Of a DNA stretch of 8,823 bases, positions 5,844 to 8,823 are shown in pieces. The stretch's first letter is position 1. Each line of letters begins with the position of its first letter. The position numbers were made by a program, and so were the translations under genes. The DNA is from Gemmatimonadota bacterium. GTDB taxonomy: Bacteria; Latescibacterota; UBA2968; UBA8231. The stretch lies in the NCBI GenBank assembly GCA_026706505.1, contig JAPOYQ010000152.1, positions 1 through 8,823 of the forward strand. The letters are read 5' to 3'. The notes beneath the pieces were generated by a model. That model saw only the letters and a list, made by a program, of their open reading frames with translations, was not told the DNA's origin and ran no database searches.

Positions 5844-8823
5844 TCAATAGACCACGTGAATGGGAAGCACGACTTTCTCGTCGCCCTGGTCGGCTTCGAC
5901 TTGGATCCGGCACAGGTAGATTCCCGGAGGCACCAGCGCCCCGGACGGACTGCGTCCATTCCAAGTGAACTGCAGTTCTCCTGCTTTGCCGATGTTCTCT
6001 ATCATCCTTCCCCCCTGCACTTGGACGGCTTGGCCGACTAGCCGGCCGGACAAGTCGTATAGCACTACTTCGACGGGGCGCTCTTGCAGGATCTGGATCA
6101 GAGCGAATTCGATCTGCAACTGATCGTTGACGCCGTCTCCGTTGGGCGTGACAAAGGGGTTCATCTGCAAAACGCGGACCAACTCGCCGGTGGACTGGTC
6201 CAGACTGATCCGGACGGCGCTGTGTTCGACTAGCTCAGTGGCGTCCTGACCGTTGAATTCGACTTGCTGAAAGTCCATTTCAGGGTTTCGAGAATTGCGC
6301 ACGGAACTGTGTAGTTCTGTCCCATCCCGGTACATTTTTACGGCCAACTGCACCTCGGCAATGGCGTGGGTTTGCCCTCGGTTCTCTTTGTTGAGGGAAA
6401 AGGGCAGACGAAAGTAGAGCGAATCCGAACCTGACCGCGCTAGCATTTGCAGAGACTGTCCCTCGGCATTCCGGAAGAGGCTGTCTCCCGGCACCCGCTG
6501 GAAGTAGTCGGTGAAACGGGTTTCCGTGGCCTTGATTGCGGTCTGCAAGCTGTCCAGCGAAGAGGCTTCCCGAACCACCCGCACCTCGCCGAGACGCACA
6601 CCTCGCAATGTGGCTGGCTGTTTGGTGAGAATGAGGATTTCGTCGAATCCCTCCTGTACCTCCGGCTGCTGCGGATCGGGCCCAGCCGCCCGGATGAAAT
6701 ACGAATAGGTCTGCAATTCCAGCGGGTTGACTTGGCGGGGAGGGCGATAGTCCAGCGGCTCGGACTCCAGATCGTGCAAGGGGCGCTCCAGCCCCTGCGG
6801 AGTCAGCAAGGCCAGCTCAGCACCTGTGTTCAGGGCCAGCGGCGGGACGAGGTCCACGCGGAGTGCTTTGAGGCGAACGGTGGCATTGGGATCTTCCGAT
6901 TGCAGGTTCACCCGAATCTGCAGAAACTTGCGGGGGCTGGGAGAAGTGACTATAGCCTCTCTGCGGCCCCCAGTTGGCCGGTAGTTCCGGCTCCAAGAAC
7001 TCCACCCCACAAAAGCCAACTCGCCGTCCTTGTCCGGGGTTTGTCGGGGAGCCCGACGCAGCTTCTTGCCGTCCTCGTCAATCTTGCCGTCCCCGTCGTT
7101 GTCGATAAAGTCGATCTTATCTTCGTCTTCTTGGCCGTCCCCATCGTCATCGTGCTTGCTCTTGTGGCGTTTGCTTTGAGGCAGACTCAGCCAGTGATTC
7201 CAGACTCGCCAACCCAGCTCCAGATCGCTATAGCGCTCCGCGTCTATTTCCGTGCGAACAAGACTGCCTGCCCCGTCATCGACTACCTCGAAATAGGTAA
7301 AGAGCGAGTCGGTCTGCTCACTGGTGCGGGTTTGGATTTGCAAGCTGACTTCCGGGTGCAGATCGAGGGGCTCGGCCACTTCGATAAAAGCTCCGCTCGG
7401 ATCTTGTCGGCGGATGATAGCTTCACCCTCCCAAGAAATCTTAGACAAGGTCGTCTGTCGATCTTCGCCTTGGCGCTGCAGGCGGATGGGCTGGGAGTAG
7501 AGCCACACGCTGACGGGGTATCCGCTGCCGTACAACTGGAGCTCCGCGAGATTGCCAAAAGATCCGTAGCGACCGGATTGACGCCCACTGATGTCGATGT
7601 CTCGGACCTGGAGGAAGCGAACTTTGCGCGGGGCGAATTCCTCACTGAACATCCGCACTTGGGTGGTCCGATTGTCCACCTTGCTAGGGCTGATGATATT
7701 CTCCCACTGCAGCCCGTTTTCCAGTTGGGAGAAGTCCTCGGGAGTATCGATCTTGACCGGATTCAACAGCGTGCCGTCCGAGACCAGAAATTCGTGTCCG
7801 AGGAAGTATCTGCCGTTCATAACGACGTACATCCCGTCCGTCCAAAAGGTTGCCCCTAGGTCAATCCACATAGTCGCCCTAGCATAGAGAGCCGACCACA
7901 CGTTAGCCGTCCACCAAGTATTGTAGAGACCGTCCGTTGACCACCAAGGGGCACCCCGCCCACCATCCTCATAGGAACTCCCCCCTCGCTTGGTGAGATC
8001 GCGCACCAGATTGTCTCCCTTGGTCCACACTTGCACTTCTTGGACGCGGGGCACTTCCCCCACAAAGTAGCGGATGGGTCCCTTGCGGTCCGGGGATAGA
8101 CCTTGGTAGATCTCTTCGGACACCTCGGCCAGCAGTCCACCCGCTGTTATCCGCTGGTAGATCCGCTTGCCCTGCCGCTCCGGCGACAGAGTCTCGTACA
8201 CCACCCGAGCCGAATCCCCCTCGCCGATCGAGATCCGGCGGTCAAAGTCGCTGTCTGTGGCCTTGATCTTGATGTAGTGGAGGAAGGAACTCTGCATGTC
8301 TGGAAAGCCGTCTAGGTCAAAGTCTGCTCGATCGAGAGGCTCGACGGGGAAGGTGATCTGGCGCCAGCGGCCATCGGTGCCCACCGGCTGCAGGTCTCGG
8401 TCCGTGGCTTTGCCCAACAGCGTGAATTTGAGGTTCTGAGTGTCCGTACTCAGCGCATGCTCGCCCATTGAGACCAGTACCATAAAGGTCTTGAGTGGGT
8501 CGCCGAGGTCTTCCTCGTCTGGGGTGCCGGGGAAGACCACGGTGATGCTGTCCACCACCACCAGTTGACCCAGGTCCACTAGGAGTTCCCACTTGCGCAG
8601 TCCCTCTGGATTGACATCGCTGGCGGCTGGTTCCCAGTAGGTCGTCAGACTGCCATCAATAGCACCAGGAGCCAAGCGGTTGTTGGAGAGACTCGAAGCC
8701 CCGGCCGCTACAATTTCCCCATTGGCGCGAATTATGTCTTGATAAAAAAGTCGACCGGCATCGAGGGACGCGTTTTTCTTGTTAGTGAAATACCGGGGGC
8801 GGATTCCCTCGCCATCGACGATG
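5844..8823 (-). CDS. Large secreted protein with two discoidin-like domains, acidic calcium-loop stretch and FlgD-Ig/CHU_C-like C-terminal domain (5' partial)
   Basis: The reading frame is open to the window edge; 992 residues are visible (numbered from base 8822), ending HVVY-TGA. The true start and any signal peptide lie beyond 8823; the TTG at 8675 is not a credible start because the discoidin-like fold begins upstream (SLSNNRLAPGAIDG). Seen in order: a discoidin (F5/8C)-like domain at about 40-190 (AIDGS..TYWEP, KWELLVDLG, HYIKIKATDSD); a linker; a second discoidin-like domain at about 283-435 (WWSTDGLYNTWW, MWIDLG, AELQLYGSGYP); beta-rich modules (VSLQIQTRTS, GWSSWS at 606-611); an Asp/Gly-rich stretch at 558-585; further Ig-like beta modules; and a C-terminal domain from about 887 (NPFVTPNGDGVND, VVLYDLSGR, PPGIYLCRI). 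Discoidin domains usually bind glycans or surfaces. I see no catalytic motif. It resembles the 801-3011 product over most of that protein's length. Role as a surface or matrix protein is inferred. Confidence 0.88.
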   Translation of the reverse strand, partial: IVDGEGIRPRYFTNKKNASLDAGRLFYQDIIRANGEIVAAGASSLSNNRLAPGAIDGSLTTYWEPAASDVNPEGLRKWELLVDLGQLVVVDSITVVFPGTPDEEDLGDPLKTFMVLVSMGEHALSTDTQNLKFTLLGKATDRDLQPVGTDGRWRQITFPVEPLDRADFDLDGFPDMQSSFLHYIKIKATDSDFDRRISIGEGDSARVVYETLSPERQGKRIYQRITAGGLLAEVSEEIYQGLSPDRKGPIRYFVGEVPRVQEVQVWTKGDNLVRDLTKRGGSSYEDGGRGAPWWSTDGLYNTWWTANVWSALYARATMWIDLGATFWTDGMYVVMNGRYFLGHEFLVSDGTLLNPVKIDTPEDFSQLENGLQWENIISPSKVDNRTTQVRMFSEEFAPRKVRFLQVRDIDISGRQSGRYGSFGNLAELQLYGSGYPVSVWLYSQPIRLQRQGEDRQTTLSKISWEGEAIIRRQDPSGAFIEVAEPLDLHPEVSLQIQTRTSEQTDSLFTYFEVVDDGAGSLVRTEIDAERYSDLELGWRVWNHWLSLPQSKRHKSKHDDDGDGQEDEDKIDFIDNDGDGKIDEDGKKLRRAPRQTPDKDGELAFVGWSSWSRNYRPTGGRREAIVTSPSPRKFLQIRVNLQSEDPNATVRLKALRVDLVPPLALNTGAELALLTPQGLERPLHDLESEPLDYRPPRQVNPLELQTYSYFIRAAGPDPQQPEVQEGFDEILILTKQPATLRGVRLGEVRVVREASSLDSLQTAIKATETRFTDYFQRVPGDSLFRNAEGQSLQMLARSGSDSLYFRLPFSLNKENRGQTHAIAEVQLAVKMYRDGTELHSSVRNSRNPEMDFQQVEFNGQDATELVEHSAVRISLDQSTGELVRVLQMNPFVTPNGDGVNDQLQIEFALIQILQERPVEVVLYDLSGRLVGQAVQVQGGRMIENIGKAGELQFTWNGRSPSGALVPPGIYLCRIQVEADQGDEKVVLPIHVVY
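5847..6164 (-). other. FlgD-Ig / gliding-type C-terminal domain of the 5844-8823 gene
   Basis: The last 106 residues begin with MNPFVTPNGDGVND, continue with VEVVLYDLSGRLVG, then LQFTWNGRSPSGALVPPGIY, and end LPIHVVY. This is the layout of FlgD Ig-like and CHU_C/type B sorting-like C-terminal domains: NP.(T)PNGDG.ND opening, central YDLSGR strand, W.G....G...PPGIY turn and strand. In Bacteroidota such domains can direct export through the type IX system; whether it does so here is not shown. Confidence 0.8.
7068..7151 (-). other. Asp/Gly-rich calcium-loop stretch (thrombospondin-3/EF-hand-like)
   Basis: Residues 558-585 of the 5844-8823 product contain DDDGDGQEDEDK followed by DFIDNDGDGKIDEDG: two consecutive DxDGDGxxD/E loops. 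This spacing is typical of thrombospondin type 3, dockerin and EF-hand-like calcium sites in secreted proteins. It follows a basic patch (SKRHKSKH). The stretch lies inside a beta-module region where the paralogue is about 40 residues shorter, so it looks like an insertion. Calcium binding is inferred from the motif. Confidence 0.75.
7518..7976 (-). other. Second discoidin-like domain of the 5844-8823 gene
   Basis: Residues about 283-435 repeat the discoidin-like plan: STDGLYNTWWTANVW, MWIDLGATFWTDGMYVVMN, VRFLQVRDIDISG, then NLAELQLYGSGYP. This domain corresponds to the single discoidin-like domain in the 801-3011 product, which closes with AEVEIYGDGYP. Divergent from classical F5/8C, so the family call is tentative. 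Confidence 0.55.
8253..8705 (-). other. First discoidin (F5/8 type C)-like domain of the 5844-8823 gene
   Basis: Residues about 40-190 of the visible protein show the usual order of F5/8C landmarks: Asn-rich entry and AIDGS..TYWEP, then KWELLVDLGQ followed by a hydrophobic strand (VVVDSITVVFP), then a closing strand HYIKIKATDSD. A possible metal-binding loop, DRADFDLDGFPDM, precedes the closing strand. Family known: such domains bind carbohydrate, lipid head groups or protein surfaces. The assignment comes from motif order only. The paralogue at 801-3011 has no clear counterpart of this first copy. Confidence 0.65.

Noticed and set aside
6447..7859. A 470-codon open frame on the + strand opposite the discoidin-like gene.
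   Set aside because: It lies entirely antisense to a gene with clear domain motifs, has low-complexity hydrophobic composition without a recognisable fold, and has no convincing start context. It is a shadow of the biased codon use on the other strand.
8673..8675. TTG as the start codon of the discoidin-like gene.
   Set aside because: The frame continues upstream to the window edge with coherent protein sequence that completes the first discoidin-like domain, so the gene is 5' partial.

Overview
The window is one dense minus-strand gene block. It holds four consecutive protein genes transcribed from high to low coordinates, separated by only 49, 38 and 42 bases. The first (entering at 8823) and the last (leaving at 1) are cut by the window edges. 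I see no RNA gene, CRISPR array, insertion sequence or + strand gene. The close spacing and the ribosome binding site before each complete start suggest one operon whose promoter and terminator lie outside the window.

Order of transcription: (A) 8823-5844, a large secreted-type protein with two discoidin (F5/8 type C)-like domains, an Asp/Gly-rich calcium-loop stretch and a FlgD-Ig/gliding-type C-terminal domain, 5' end missing. (B) 5794-3050, a 914-residue protein with a signal peptide, a probable outer-membrane beta-barrel with a cluster of EF-hand/dockerin-like acidic loops in its middle. (C) 3011-801, a 736-residue exported paralogue of A with one discoidin-like domain and the same C-terminal domain. 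(D) 758-1, a lipoprotein with an Ig-like, beta-rich body, 3' end missing.

The most notable structure is A and C: they share a domain plan and several collinear motifs over most of C's length and sit on either side of the barrel gene. All four products carry, or (for A) probably carry, export signals, and none shows a catalytic motif I recognise. My inference is a cell-surface assembly: two related adhesive or carbohydrate-binding proteins, an outer-membrane barrel that could export, anchor or display them, and an accessory lipoprotein. The layout is reminiscent of Bacteroidota operons where a type B C-terminal-domain substrate sits beside its SprF/PorP-family barrel, but B is far larger than those proteins, so this is an analogy only.

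Organism: a diderm bacterium (signal peptides, lipobox, outer-membrane barrel) of moderately high GC. C-terminal domains with an NPFxPNGDGxND motif, next to large beta-barrels and discoidin-like modules, fit the FCB assemblage and little-cultured relatives (for example Latescibacterota, Gemmatimonadota, Zixibacteria or KSB1-like lineages). The phylum cannot be fixed from this window.
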